Shown here piece by piece: positions 63,400 through 64,000 of a DNA stretch of 64,000 bases (position 1 is its first letter; each line of letters begins with the position of its first letter). The translations under genes and the position numbers were made by a program. Source of the stretch: a virus. The stretch spans positions 1 through 64,000 of IMG/VR virus record IMGVR_UViG_3300031712_000006; one strand, 5' to 3'. The notes under the pieces are model-generated. The model did no database searches, was not told the DNA's origin, and saw nothing but the letters and a program-made list of their open reading frames with translations.

Positions 63400-64000
63400 T
63401 CACTCTCGGGTTAGCATTTCTCTGTACATTGGGCCTAATACCCGAGATACATTCCCCTTGACGGATACTTCAGAGAGTCCAAGTTCCGTCATCTCCACAG
63501 TACAGTCCTTGGCTAGGTCGGCGCAGACCGCTCCCAGGACTGTAGGCATGTCCTTCATGCTGTTGGTAAGCTCCACACCAGAGTCATTGAGTCTCCCGAT
63601 GGCGTTGGTAACCCTACCTTCAGTGACATACCTGGCTGCAAAGTCGTCGGCTGCCGTCGGCCCCCGTGGGATCTTCTGGACAGCGGCTGTAGCCACCTCG
63701 GCAAACTTTGCGCACTTGTGCTTGCAGATGAGCCACTCCCCAAACACGTTCCTGAAGAGAGGATTCGAACGAAGGACCACCCCTTCAGCAATGTTGTCAT
63801 CGCCAAACCCATTAAGCTTACCGACAGTACTAGGCCTTTCGAGTAGGGAATCGAAGTTATCTTGGGTTGGCTCCCCGCGCCAGACTTCAGGTACTCTTGG
63901 AAGTCCAATCTTGTCACATATCTCACAGAACAGATCGTAGGTGACGAAGTTCTGAGCCACCATGATATCGAAGGCTCGGAATAGAGGCTCCTGGCCATTG
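63400..64000 (-). CDS. RNA ligase, T4 Rnl2 type, 5' end beyond window
   Basis: The frame runs open to the right edge (NGQEPLFRAFDIMVAQNF...). EGVVLRSNPLF and LICKHKCAKFAE match nucleotidyltransferase motifs IV and V of Rnl2-family ligases, which seal nicked RNA with ATP. The catalytic Lys motif I lies outside the window. Together with Thg1 and the kinase it points to tRNA repair against host nucleases. Confidence 0.8.
   Translation of the reverse strand, partial: NGQEPLFRAFDIMVAQNFVTYDLFCEICDKIGLPRVPEVWRGEPTQDNFDSLLERPSTVGKLNGFGDDNIAEGVVLRSNPLFRNVFGEWLICKHKCAKFAEVATAAVQKIPRGPTAADDFAARYVTEGRVTNAIGRLNDSGVELTNSMKDMPTVLGAVCADLAKDCTVEMTELGLSEVSVKGNVSRVLGPMYREMLTRE

Overview
The window looks like accessory sequence from a large tailed-phage genome, probably assembled from a metagenome. 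About 110 mostly small, tightly packed genes sit in short runs on both strands, often with ATGA-type overlaps. There are no ribosomal, central-metabolism or tRNA genes that I can see. Recognisable products are phage-like: a small sigma factor, homing-type nucleases, tail or surface proteins, an R2K-type ATP-grasp enzyme, a Thg1-like tRNA-His guanylyltransferase, a polynucleotide kinase and an Rnl2-type RNA ligase. The host cannot be fixed from sequence. A lipoprotein and a pseudopilin-like protein suggest a diderm bacterium, but that is inference.

Layout. 1-2.2 kb: two minus-strand genes whose products carry a shared N-terminal motif; one is split by a 138-bp mobile element. 2.2-13.5 kb: an ATP-grasp gene, a sigma factor, many small minus-strand genes behind a common promoter, a beta-propeller protein and a DUF723-type endonuclease. 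13.7-18.3 kb: a plus-strand cassette and a convergent minus-strand cassette. 18.3-19.7 kb: a repeat-rich control region and a GIY-YIG nuclease. 20-30 kb: plus-strand genes, several ending in one C-terminal peptide tag, plus a metallopeptidase flanked by paralogues. 30.4-34.4 kb: small genes, then Thg1 and polynucleotide kinase. 34.4-38.7 kb: a 19-repeat CRISPR array, a coiled-coil protein and a 619-residue type V-like effector. 38.7-52.6 kb: mixed small genes, more tagged proteins and a pseudopilin. 52.7-54.3 kb: a SWIM-domain DDE transposase and a structured non-coding region. 54.3-64 kb: two more metallopeptidases, tail-type proteins and part of an RNA ligase.

The main discovery is the CRISPR locus. 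The effector has the Cas12/TnpB RuvC fold signature (arginine-rich bridge, zinc knuckle), but at all three expected acidic positions the residue appears changed (Pro, Asp for Glu, Pro). It is therefore predicted to bind rather than cut. It is followed by a coiled-coil partner and an array without cas1 or cas2. A canonical promoter upstream of the effector would start an RNA carrying a short anti-repeat.

Three genome-wide signals also stand out. The first is a C-terminal tag, consensus RxSRYxRxPVI or RxSRYxRxWVI, on at least eight otherwise different proteins. The second is a pair of start-proximal DNA motifs, TTGAGA-N17/18-TAATA and GGTGTA, whose spacing to ATG predicts near-leaderless mRNAs. 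The third is three genes with an in-frame UAG followed by apparently conserved coding sequence.
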